Positions 1 to 7,226 of a DNA stretch of 15,020 nucleotides are shown here, one piece after another. Below the pieces are notes generated by a model. It saw nothing but the letters and a program-made list of their open reading frames with translations, was not told the origin of the DNA and did not search any database. The position numbers and the translations under genes are program-made. The number at the start of each line of letters is the position of its first letter. Position 1 is the first letter of the stretch. This DNA is from an uncultured Opitutia bacterium (GTDB lineage Bacteria; Verrucomicrobiota; Verrucomicrobiia; Opitutales; Opitutaceae): assembly GCA_937952235.1 (NCBI GenBank), contig CALFZM010000129.1:1-15020 (forward strand), given 5' to 3'.

Positions 1-41
1 GAATAATTAAATAAGAATAACTTACAAAGTTACTGGAATAA
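1..41 (+). promoter_or_regulatory. AT-rich leader with a small dyad before the AAA ATPase
   Basis: These 41 bases are far richer in A and T than the coding DNA that follows, as expected of a promoter or leader. They hold a perfect 6-bp inverted repeat (TAACTT at 18-23, AAGTTA at 27-32, 3-base spacer) and three copies of GAATAA (1-6, 15-20, 36-41). The dyad ends 9 bases before the ATG at 42, so it could be an operator or could affect ribosome access. The region is cut by the window edge, so -35 and -10 boxes cannot be assigned. The regulatory role is inferred from position only. Confidence 0.3.
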
Positions 42-1187
42 ATGGATCAAGCAAAAGCAGATTTAGCCCAAGTAGTGCGACTCGCTCTTTCCGAGCAGGT
101 GGAAGACGTTCGCTTGTTTGTGGCGCGATTGGTCCGCAAGTATCGTAGTTCGGACCCGAGTTTTGCGGAGGAGATGGACATGCATCTTCGGAGCCATTCT
201 CCGAAAGCAGCCTCTGCCATGCGTAGGAAAACCCTCTCTCCTGCCGCGGAACATCATCCTGTGCCCGCGGATGATGAGTCCCGGTTGTCATTGCTTAAAG
301 TTTTTGAAGACTCGCCGGATCGCGAGAAACCCCTTCTTGCCCCTGACCTGCGCCAGCAGTTGGAGCAGTTGATCCAAGAGCGTCGGCAAGCGAAGCGTCT
401 TGCGGCTTCAGGGCTGCAACCGACGCGTTCGGCCATATTCGTCGGCCCACCGGGTGTCGGAAAAACCCTAACGGCCCGCTGGCTCGCGGCGCAGTTGCAG
501 CTGCCTTTATACGTGCTCGATTTGACGGCGGTCATGAGCAGCCTGTTGGGCCGCAGCGGCAGCAATCTGCGCGCGGCGCTAGATTTTGCGAAGACGCGCC
601 CTTGCGTCCTGCTTCTGGATGAAATCGATTCGATCGCCAAACGACGGAGCGACGACAGCGATGTAGGCGAACTCAAGCGCCTCGTCACTGTCATCCTCCA
701 GGAGGTGGATGCCTGGCCGGCGACTGGCCTGTTGTTGGCGGCAACGAATCATCCCGAGCTGATCGATCCCGCGTTGTGGCGGCGATTCGACCTGACGATT
801 GAATTTAAGGCCCCGACACACGAGGCCATCAAACTCGCGGTTAGTCAATTCTTCGGCTCCGATCTGGAGCAGTTCAAACCTTGGTTCGAGGTCCTGACCT
901 CGGCGTTCCGAGGCCAGTCGTTCAGCGATATTGAACGCGAGATCCAGCGTTTTCGTCGCGCGGTCGCCCTGCACGCCGGTTTGCCCGCCGATTTGGTGGA
1001 GGATTTTGTGCGGTCACGTGCTGGCGCGTTGGATCGCGGCGGTCGAGTGGATTTCGCGGTCCTGCTCGCAAAGAAAACCCGACTCTCCCAGCACAACATC
1101 TCGGAGATCACGGGTGTCAGCCGCGACACCATTCGGAAGCATGCGACCCCAAAGAAAGCTGAAAGCCTGCCCGTGCCGACCCCATGA
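42..1187 (+). CDS. AAA+ ATPase with C-terminal helix-turn-helix (partner of S8 peptidase)
   Basis: This 381-residue protein is a soluble AAA+ ATPase. Visible motifs are Walker A GPPGVGKT (135-142), Walker B LLLDEID (190-196), a sensor-1-like AATNH (233-237) and an arginine-finger-like RRFD (247-250). The first 130 residues are charged and helical with no recognised domain. The C-terminus (about 345-367) has a helix-turn-helix pattern, LSQHNISEITGVSRDTIRKH, which suggests binding to DNA or to a partner protein. ATPases of this build are commonly found directly before a large subtilisin-like peptidase, and here the stop codon overlaps the next start (ATGA, 1184-1187). By family knowledge the ATPase would unfold or present targets to the peptidase, or control it; that is inference. 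It appears intact, unlike its partner. It heads the operon. Confidence 0.85.
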   Translation: MDQAKADLAQVVRLALSEQVEDVRLFVARLVRKYRSSDPSFAEEMDMHLRSHSPKAASAMRRKTLSPAAEHHPVPADDESRLSLLKVFEDSPDREKPLLAPDLRQQLEQLIQERRQAKRLAASGLQPTRSAIFVGPPGVGKTLTARWLAAQLQLPLYVLDLTAVMSSLLGRSGSNLRAALDFAKTRPCVLLLDEIDSIAKRRSDDSDVGELKRLVTVILQEVDAWPATGLLLAATNHPELIDPALWRRFDLTIEFKAPTHEAIKLAVSQFFGSDLEQFKPWFEVLTSAFRGQSFSDIEREIQRFRRAVALHAGLPADLVEDFVRSRAGALDRGGRVDFAVLLAKKTRLSQHNISEITGVSRDTIRKHATPKKAESLPVPTP

Positions 1188-2319
1188 ACCAAACGAACTT
1201 TCTCATCGGTCGCGGGCACCTTTTGACCCACGACATCGATCCGCCTAAGCGAAAGCCGAGCAAAAAAGAGGCGTATTCGCTCGCGGAAGCCGTGGAGCGA
1301 TTGGCGCCTGAATTTGAGGCAACCGCAGCCGCGCTGGATGAGCTGCCGAAGGAGGGGTGTCCCGCCGATCTGGGCGCCGGACGGTTGATGATTAATCCCA
1401 GCTACATCGCGCGTTCCTTTTTTCCGGCGTCAATGTTGCGCAGCGTGGGTTTGGAATCGGTCGGCAGTCGCACGGTCAAAGTGACGCCCGCCAAGTGGAC
1501 GAAAAAGGATGCTCCGCGGCCTTGCACGACCACCGAGCTGTTCGTGGTGGGGAAGCGCGAGGCGTTTCGCAATCTCGACTCGTGGGCCAATCAAGTCACG
1601 GAAGGCTCCGACGAGGCGATCGACCTCGCGCACATAGAGCATTTTTCTGCACTTACAGCGAGGGACCGCATCATCAGCCACGGGGCTGCGAGCGAAACTT
1701 ATTTCGAGATCGGCCTGCACTTGCTCCCGGACGAAAATCGAGCGTTCGTGCAGCAATCCTTCGTGAGCTACGCGGCCAAAGTCGGCGCGCGGCTCTACGT
1801 CGATCTCGGTTTCACGGCGGGTACCTGCGGGCTCCTCTGCCACTCCCGCCGGGCGGATTGACCGGCAATATCCGCCTCGGGGCGACGTTCTGCTACGCCT
1901 CGCCCACCGATCCGCAGGACGCCGCGGCCTATACGCGCGCGGGACTGGAGGTCGTCTTCCGCCCCAATGATGAGAAGATTGATGACGGGCAATCGAACGC
2001 GGACACCCGCGGTTTCTTCGACCTGAAGAAGTTTGAGACGGAGGCCGAGCGCCGCTCGGACCGGGGCAAATGGGAGACGGTTTTGCACGGCGCGAAGAAC
2101 ATGCGCGGCAGCGGCCTGAAGAATCCGGTCTTCGACATCCACTACAACGCGCGGGAAGCCGGCGCGAGCACGCTCACGGCGAAGAAAATCCGCTACGCCC
2201 TCATCATCACGGTGGAGGCGCCGCGGCACGCCGACCTCTACAACGACATCCTTCGGGCCTACGCTAAGACCCTCGTTCCGATTGTGCCGCAAGTTGCGCT
2301 GCCCATTCGGCTGCGCTGA
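1184..2319 (+). pseudogene. Subtilisin-like S8 family peptidase remnant, catalytic core deleted and frameshifted
   Basis: The N-terminal part (1184 to about 1807) reads in one frame and matches, from memory, the N-terminal domain of the roughly 750-850-residue S8 peptidases that pair with AAA ATPases (NFLIGRGHLLT at 5-15, NPSYIARSFFP at 71-81, GLESVGSRTVKVTP at 89-102). That frame ends at a TGA at 1859-1861. The family C-terminal domain continues in the next frame, from about 1822 (YLRAPLPLPPGG, GATFCYA, DPQDAAAYTRAGLEVVFRP) to the stop at 2319. Everything between, where the Asp, His and Ser of the catalytic triad should lie, is absent. Reading DLRFHGG across the break needs one extra base near 1807 and then an in-frame loss of roughly 400 residues. 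As read, no protease activity is expected. It could also be an assembly collapse. Confidence 0.75.
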
Positions 2320-2342
2320 TTGAATCTCCTCCCTCTACGATC

Positions 2343-3143
2343 ATGGTCGAGCCGCTAAAAAGAATATCGAAAAAGGACGGACTCTATCACCGTCGGGCGG
2401 AGGTGCAGGCCTTACTGGAAAAGCTCGACCTCGTGGGCGCGCCGGAGCGAATCGATCAGCTCGTCGATGCGGGCGGAGAACTTCGCGCAGATATTCCTCC
2501 CGAGGCGCTGGTTCATTTCATTCGCCGAGCCTGGCGCGAAAATGACGCCGGCTCGTTGGAACGGCTCTTCAAGGCCCTCTTTCGGCGGGTGCAAGCGTCG
2601 TTGGCGGCGGCCATCCCGAATTCGCGCATGGCCGACGCTGAAACTATTCGGGGCGAGATCGTCTCGCGGTTTATGGACCGGTTCGCCCGGGACTGTCGCG
2701 AGGGTGGGACGTGGCTCGACTACTTCGAGGTGCAGTTCGAAGGAGGCTTTGCCGCCTTCCGCACGACGGTGCTGCGCCGCATCGGCCCGAGCACGAACAA
2801 GACCGCGCCGTTGATGGGCGATGGAGAACATTCCGATGCGACCGAACTCGCGCCAGAAGTGGAAAAAGCGGCTGCGGAGTTCTTTGCGGACGGCCCCTCG
2901 TTTTTCGACGATCCAGCTTTCCGGTCGGCGCTCGGACCGGCGATTAACACCCTGCCACCGGACCAGAAGGCCGTGATCGGGCTCTGGCTCCAAGGTATTC
3001 CCATCGACGCAAAAGATCCCACTACCAACACCATCGCCCGCATTCTGAAATGTGACGAGCACACGGTACGCAACCGGCGTGATCGCGCTTTCAAAGCTCT
3101 GCGCAAAATCCTCGAGGAGGTAAAAGCCAATGCCGCCAAGTGA
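2343..3143 (+). CDS. RNA polymerase sigma-70-like factor
   Basis: This 266-residue protein ends in a clear sigma region 4: LPPDQKAVIGLWLQGI (204-219), then a helix-turn-helix, NTIARILKCDEHTVRNRRDRAFKALR (229-254), with the usual Arg-rich recognition and trailing helices. Residues about 55-145 have the helical pattern of region 2 (SLERLFKALFRRV, GTWLDYFEVQF, AAFRTTVLRR). It should recruit RNA polymerase to a limited promoter set, as ECF-type factors do. It is longer than a typical ECF factor, with about 50 extra N-terminal residues and an acidic linker (160-195). It begins 23 bases after the S8 remnant with no obvious Shine-Dalgarno. It overlaps the next gene by 14 bases, the coupling expected of a sigma factor and its regulator. 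It could instead be a sigma-derived regulator without core binding. Confidence 0.7.
   Translation: MVEPLKRISKKDGLYHRRAEVQALLEKLDLVGAPERIDQLVDAGGELRADIPPEALVHFIRRAWRENDAGSLERLFKALFRRVQASLAAAIPNSRMADAETIRGEIVSRFMDRFARDCREGGTWLDYFEVQFEGGFAAFRTTVLRRIGPSTNKTAPLMGDGEHSDATELAPEVEKAAAEFFADGPSFFDDPAFRSALGPAINTLPPDQKAVIGLWLQGIPIDAKDPTTNTIARILKCDEHTVRNRRDRAFKALRKILEEVKANAAK
3115..3120 (+). promoter_or_regulatory. Strong Shine-Dalgarno for the 195-residue partner gene
   Basis: A perfect AGGAGG lies 9 bases before the ATG at 3130, inside the last codons of the sigma-like gene. It is the best ribosome-binding site I saw in the window and fixes this start. It implies efficient translation of the partner relative to the sigma-like protein, which is consistent with an inhibitor kept in excess; that reading is inference. 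Confidence 0.8.
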
Positions 3144-3717
3144 CCCCAACGCTAGCGAAGAAGAAGTTCTCCTCGCCTTTTCAGTCGAGCCCAAGCGCGA
3201 CCGTTCCACCTTGGATCGCTACCTCGCCCAATATCCGGAACACGCGAGTGCGCTCGTGGATTGCTCCCTCGAACTGCTGACGCTTCCTACCGAAATATCT
3301 CCAGTGTGGGTAGCGGATAGCGCGGTGGAAGCGGGTTGGCAGAAGTTTCGTGCCCAATTGGGCGCCGCGGCCGACGCGGCCGTCGAGAGTCCGTTTGCCA
3401 AACTCACTCCCTCGGCGTTCAAGAGCCTCGCGGTGCGCCTCGACATCAACAACCTGTTGCTCCTGCGAATTCGCGACCGTGGCATCCGGGCGGTCAGCAT
3501 TCCCGGAGCGTTTATGCGACAGTTGGCGACCGAGCTGGGTGCGCCCCTGAAGGCAGTCTCGGAATATCTGGCGGGCCCGCCTTGCTTGACTCCCTCCTCC
3601 ACCTTTCGTTCTCCGGGTAAGCCGGTTGCCGCAGGCCAAGTCGATTTTTCCGACGCGGTAAAAACTTCGCAGCTGACTGTCGAGCAGCAGAAAAAGCTCT
3701 TGGCTATGGAAAATTGA
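3130..3717 (+). CDS. Unknown 195-residue protein, candidate regulator of the adjacent sigma-like factor
   Basis: I do not recognise a named domain. The protein is soluble, with no signal peptide or membrane segment. Residues 27-50 (LDRYLAQYPEHASALVDCSLEL) form a helical segment of the kind seen at the N-terminus of several regulatory proteins. The middle (98-150) is helical with IRDRGIRAVSIPGAFMRQLATELG. The tail has a Pro/Ser-rich linker (150-168) followed by a helix, DFSDAVKTSQLTVEQQKKLL. It starts inside the sigma-like gene behind a strong AGGAGG and ends 3 bases before the ImmA/IrrE-UvrD fusion. Position between a sigma-like factor and a metallopeptidase suggests an anti-sigma-like inhibitor that the peptidase might cleave. 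This is drawn from context only; no anti-sigma fold is visible. Confidence 0.7.
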   Translation: MPPSDPNASEEEVLLAFSVEPKRDRSTLDRYLAQYPEHASALVDCSLELLTLPTEISPVWVADSAVEAGWQKFRAQLGAAADAAVESPFAKLTPSAFKSLAVRLDINNLLLLRIRDRGIRAVSIPGAFMRQLATELGAPLKAVSEYLAGPPCLTPSSTFRSPGKPVAAGQVDFSDAVKTSQLTVEQQKKLLAMEN

Positions 3718-3720
3718 TCC

Positions 3721-6700
3721 ATGGACGCCGTCGATGCTGCACGGAGGATCGCAGAAAGCGTGCATCGAGCGGCGGTGGACAACGGGGCGAATCCCTGGCG
3801 CTTGCTGGAGTTCGTCCTGCAAGAGGCTGCGAAGCGTAACATTCTCGTCTATGGCTTGCCGCCCGACGATCCGCAGTTGAAGGGTGGCCAGGCGGTGTTC
3901 GATAGCCAGGCGCAAGCGATCTTATATACGGATGCGGGGACGGATTTCGACCGGGCGTTTCTGATAGCGCACGAACTCGGGCATGTGTTCGTGGACGGTG
4001 GCAAAGACGATGCCGTTACGCAGCGGCTCGAACCGGATCGGTCCGTGGAAGATGCTCCAGTCGGAATCGAGAAGGTTTTGGACTACGGCGCCCGGGAGCG
4101 TCGCGAAGTTCGCATGGACCTTTTCGCCCGCGAGCTGCTGCTGCCTCGCTCGGTAGCGCTCGCGCTCCATGTCGACCAAGGGATGAGCGCCGTGGCGATT
4201 GCGGAGCGGTTGGGCGCGCGGCTCGCCATGGTGCAGCAGCAGTTGCTGGACGCCCTGCTCTTGCCTGCTAACCCCGCGACCGAACCGGTGCCGCAGTCGT
4301 TGCCGGTCGCCGCGGATGACCCGTCGCAGGAAACTGCTGCGCGTCATTCGGGAAGTGCGTTTCTGCTGCAAGCGGGTCCCGGCACCGGCAAGACGCGCAC
4401 CTTGGTGCGCAGGGTCGAGCATTTGCTCGCGGGGGGCGTGCTGCCGAGTTCGATCCTCGTGCTGACATTTTCCAACAAGGCTGCGGGCGAGCTGAGCGAG
4501 CGAATTTCCGCCGGCAACCGCACCGCCGCGGCGGCGATGTGGATCGGGACGTTCCACTCGTTCGGACTCGATATCGTTCGCCGGTTTCACGACCGGCTCG
4601 ATCTGCCGGCCGACCCGCGGGTCATCGATCGCACGGAGGGGATCGAATTGCTGGAAGAGGAATTTCCCCGGTTACCGCTGCGCCATTACCGTAATCTGTG
4701 GGACCCAACCACGGATCTCGGTGACATCCTGAATGCGATCTCGCGCGCACAGGATGAAGTGGTCGACGTTGCGGGTTATCGCGCGCTCGCGGCGCAGATG
4801 CTCACCACGGCCGCCGGAGATGCCGAAGCCATCGTCCGTGCTGAAAAATGCACCGAGGTCGGAATCGTTTTTGAGGCGTATGAACGGCTGAAGAAAAAGG
4901 AACAGGCCGTGGATTTTGGCGACCTAGTCGCGTTACCGGTGCGATTGGTCGAAGGAGACGCGGAGGTGAGGGCGGCGCTGCAATCCCGACACCGACACAT
5001 TCTTGTAGATGAGTATCAGGATGTGAACCACGCATCGGTTCGCCTGCTCAAGGCCCTCGCCGGCACTGGCGAGAGCCTTTGGGTTGTGGGGGATGCGCGG
5101 CAGTCCATTTATCGCTTTCGCGGGGCGGCCTCAAGCAACGTCGCTCGATTCGGCAACGACTTTCCCGGCGCTCAAGTGAGCCAGCTGGCACTCAACTACC
5201 GCTCCCGTCAGGAAATCATTGAGACCTTTACCACGTTCTCGCGAACGATGAAGGCTTCCACCGGTACTTTACCGCTCCGGCTTTCTGCCCAGCGTGGCGT
5301 CAGTGGCGTTCGGCCGGAACTTCGAGTGGCTGAGTCGGGGGAAGATGAAATTTCTGCGATTGCCGCCGCCATCGAGGAACAACGCCAGAGCGGCGTCGCT
5401 TATCTCGACCAAGCAGTTCTCTGCGCCTCGAACGCGCGCTTGGGGACGATTGCGGAGGGATTGGAGGCGCGCGGAATTCCCGTCCTGCACCTGGGCAGTT
5501 TGTTTGAGCGACCCGAGATCAAGCACCTGTTGGCGCTACTTTCGCTGTTTTCCGACGGTCGCGCGACCGGCCTCGTCCGCGTGGCGACGCTCCCGACGTT
5601 TAGTCTTCCGCTGCAGGACGTGGCGGACATCCTGAAATACACCAGTGAAAATGAGATTGATTCCATTAGCTGGGCTGGACTCGGTGACCGCATTCCGTCT
5701 CTTAGCGACGCAAGCCGACATGCCCTCGCGCAGATCGAGGCGTTGTTCACCGGGATCGGCCGCGGCGCGGCGGCTTGGTCGATCCTTGCTCATTGGGTGA
5801 TTGATCGGCTGGAGATCGCCAAGGCGATCTACCGGCAAAATGACCTGACGAGCCGCATGCAGGGTCTCGCGCTGTGGCAGTTCATGAACTTTTGCCGCCG
5901 GCAGCCCGTTCGGGCCGGCGTTCCCGCCCGCCGTCTGCTTGATCGAATCCGGCGCCTTGTGCTGCTCGCAGAAGACCGTGGGCTTCATCGGCTCCCTCAC
6001 GCGGCGGGAGCGATCAATGCCGTTCGCCTGCTGACCATCCACGCCAGCAAGGGGCTGGAGTTCGATGTGGTGCACATTCCGGGACTGGTGACCTCCGGTT
6101 TGCCGCGCAACAATACGCCGCCGCGCTGCCTTCCCCCGGACGGTTTAATTCACGCCTATCCCGGAATGAACGGATTGGACGCAGTCAAGGCTGGCCACGA
6201 GGAGGAGGAAGAATGCCTGTTCTTCGTGGCGCTCTCTCGCGCCCGTGACCGCCTGTTGCTCTACGGGTATCGCCTCCAAACGGACGGGCGCGCGCGACAT
6301 CAGTCCAAGTTTATTCAGCCAATCGCCAATCTACTGACGCGGTCGGACCGGCCGCCGCTTCTCCCGGGTGCTCCGCGGCCAAGCCAAGTCGTCTCCATCG
6401 AATGGGAGCAAAAGCCGAGCTGGAATGACGATCAGATCAACCTCTTCGAGCGTTGCCCGAGGCGTTTCTTTTATACGCACGTGCTGCGCGCACGCGGACG
6501 GAGGACCGAGACGCCGTTCCTCAAAATGCACAACGTTGTGCTCGACGTCATGGACTGGCTGAAAGCCGAGCACGCGATGACGCACCCTTCCAATGCGCAG
6601 GTAGAGGCGAGGTTTGCCGAGGCGTGGCAGACGAAAGGCGCGGTCGATCACGGTTATGCCGAGGACTATCTTCGCATCGGCCGCCGCTTAGTCTACTTTC

Positions 6701-7140
6701 TCCTCGGGATACGACAAGGTAACGCCCTCGCCGAGATCAAGCCGCTCACGCTGGCGTGGCCGGAATGCGAGATCATCGTCACCCCCGACAGCGTGGTCAA
6801 AGCGACCAGCGGCCAGCTGTTGGTGCGCCGCATCAAGACTGGAAAGCAACGGTCCAACGAATTTGACGACATCGAATTCACGATTTTCCACCTGGCGGTG
6901 ACCCAGGCCTACGGAAGTCAGGCCATCGTCGAAGTCGTCTATCTCACGAGCGAGACAAAGACGCCCATGACGATCACCGCGCGGAAGGTGGCAACCCGCA
7001 GCGAGAAAATGCAAAAGATCGTCCGCCAAATCCAAGCGGGTGATTTCCCGTTGGAGGAAGACGCGCGGGTTTGCCCGCGCTGCCCGAGCTTTTTCGTGTG
7101 CGGGAGCCTCCCATCCGGCCCATTGCGCAGAAAAAGTTAG
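3721..7140 (+). CDS. ImmA/IrrE metallopeptidase - UvrD-type helicase - AddB/Cas4-like Fe-S domain fusion
   Basis: This 1139-residue protein has three parts. Residues about 1-180 are an ImmA/IrrE (COG2856) metallopeptidase: zinc motif HELGH (84-88) and the downstream Glu129 in REVRMDLFARELLLP. Residues about 205-880 are a complete superfamily 1A helicase: Walker A AGPGTGKT (218-225), TFSNKAAGEL (249-258), GTFHSFG (276-282), VDEYQD (429-434), GDARQSIYRFRGA (457-469), NYRS (492-495), TIHASKGLEFD (772-782), VALSRARDR (836-844). Residues about 905-1127 resemble the AddB/RecB/Cas4 nuclease region, with Cys912 and a C-terminal CxxCx5C (1118, 1121, 1127), the cysteine layout of the 4Fe-4S cluster in AddB and Cas4. 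The usual acidic residue of the D-x-K motif appears as Arg (RRIKTG, 1036-1041), so cleavage may be lost. It probably couples DNA unwinding to a proteolytic signal. Confidence 0.88.
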   Translation: MDAVDAARRIAESVHRAAVDNGANPWRLLEFVLQEAAKRNILVYGLPPDDPQLKGGQAVFDSQAQAILYTDAGTDFDRAFLIAHELGHVFVDGGKDDAVTQRLEPDRSVEDAPVGIEKVLDYGARERREVRMDLFARELLLPRSVALALHVDQGMSAVAIAERLGARLAMVQQQLLDALLLPANPATEPVPQSLPVAADDPSQETAARHSGSAFLLQAGPGTGKTRTLVRRVEHLLAGGVLPSSILVLTFSNKAAGELSERISAGNRTAAAAMWIGTFHSFGLDIVRRFHDRLDLPADPRVIDRTEGIELLEEEFPRLPLRHYRNLWDPTTDLGDILNAISRAQDEVVDVAGYRALAAQMLTTAAGDAEAIVRAEKCTEVGIVFEAYERLKKKEQAVDFGDLVALPVRLVEGDAEVRAALQSRHRHILVDEYQDVNHASVRLLKALAGTGESLWVVGDARQSIYRFRGAASSNVARFGNDFPGAQVSQLALNYRSRQEIIETFTTFSRTMKASTGTLPLRLSAQRGVSGVRPELRVAESGEDEISAIAAAIEEQRQSGVAYLDQAVLCASNARLGTIAEGLEARGIPVLHLGSLFERPEIKHLLALLSLFSDGRATGLVRVATLPTFSLPLQDVADILKYTSENEIDSISWAGLGDRIPSLSDASRHALAQIEALFTGIGRGAAAWSILAHWVIDRLEIAKAIYRQNDLTSRMQGLALWQFMNFCRRQPVRAGVPARRLLDRIRRLVLLAEDRGLHRLPHAAGAINAVRLLTIHASKGLEFDVVHIPGLVTSGLPRNNTPPRCLPPDGLIHAYPGMNGLDAVKAGHEEEEECLFFVALSRARDRLLLYGYRLQTDGRARHQSKFIQPIANLLTRSDRPPLLPGAPRPSQVVSIEWEQKPSWNDDQINLFERCPRRFFYTHVLRARGRRTETPFLKMHNVVLDVMDWLKAEHAMTHPSNAQVEARFAEAWQTKGAVDHGYAEDYLRIGRRLVYFLLGIRQGNALAEIKPLTLAWPECEIIVTPDSVVKATSGQLLVRRIKTGKQRSNEFDDIEFTIFHLAVTQAYGSQAIVEVVYLTSETKTPMTITARKVATRSEKMQKIVRQIQAGDFPLEEDARVCPRCPSFFVCGSLPSGPLRRKS

Positions 7141-7204
7141 GTTAGCTTTTCCGGTTTGTAACGACGGCGCGATTTACCCTTCAGCAGCCCAAACCGCACT
7201 TCCG

Positions 7205-7217
7205 CGGCGGGCCGCCG
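7205..7217 (+). promoter_or_regulatory. GC-rich inverted repeat just before the multiubiquitin start
   Basis: The sequence has CGGCGG (7205-7210) and CCGCCG (7212-7217) around one central G, ending 9 bases before the ATG at 7227. This is where a Shine-Dalgarno should sit, and none is visible. It lies in the only gap over 25 bases inside the eight-gene array (86 bases, 7141-7226). A role in translation control is possible. In GC-rich DNA such a short repeat can also arise by chance. Confidence 0.25.
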
Positions 7218-7226
7218 AAGCAAATC

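Noticed and set aside
1795..1861. Programmed frameshift in the S8 gene
   Set aside because: There is no slippery sequence, and a shift alone would not restore the missing catalytic core.
2412..3209. A 265-residue minus-strand frame
   Set aside because: It is antisense to the sigma-like gene, which has a convincing region 4 motif; the minus reading is Arg-rich and without recognisable motifs.
6430..7110. The Fe-S domain as evidence for a CRISPR Cas4
   Set aside because: It is fused to a UvrD-type helicase as in AddB-like proteins, and no repeats or other cas genes are present.
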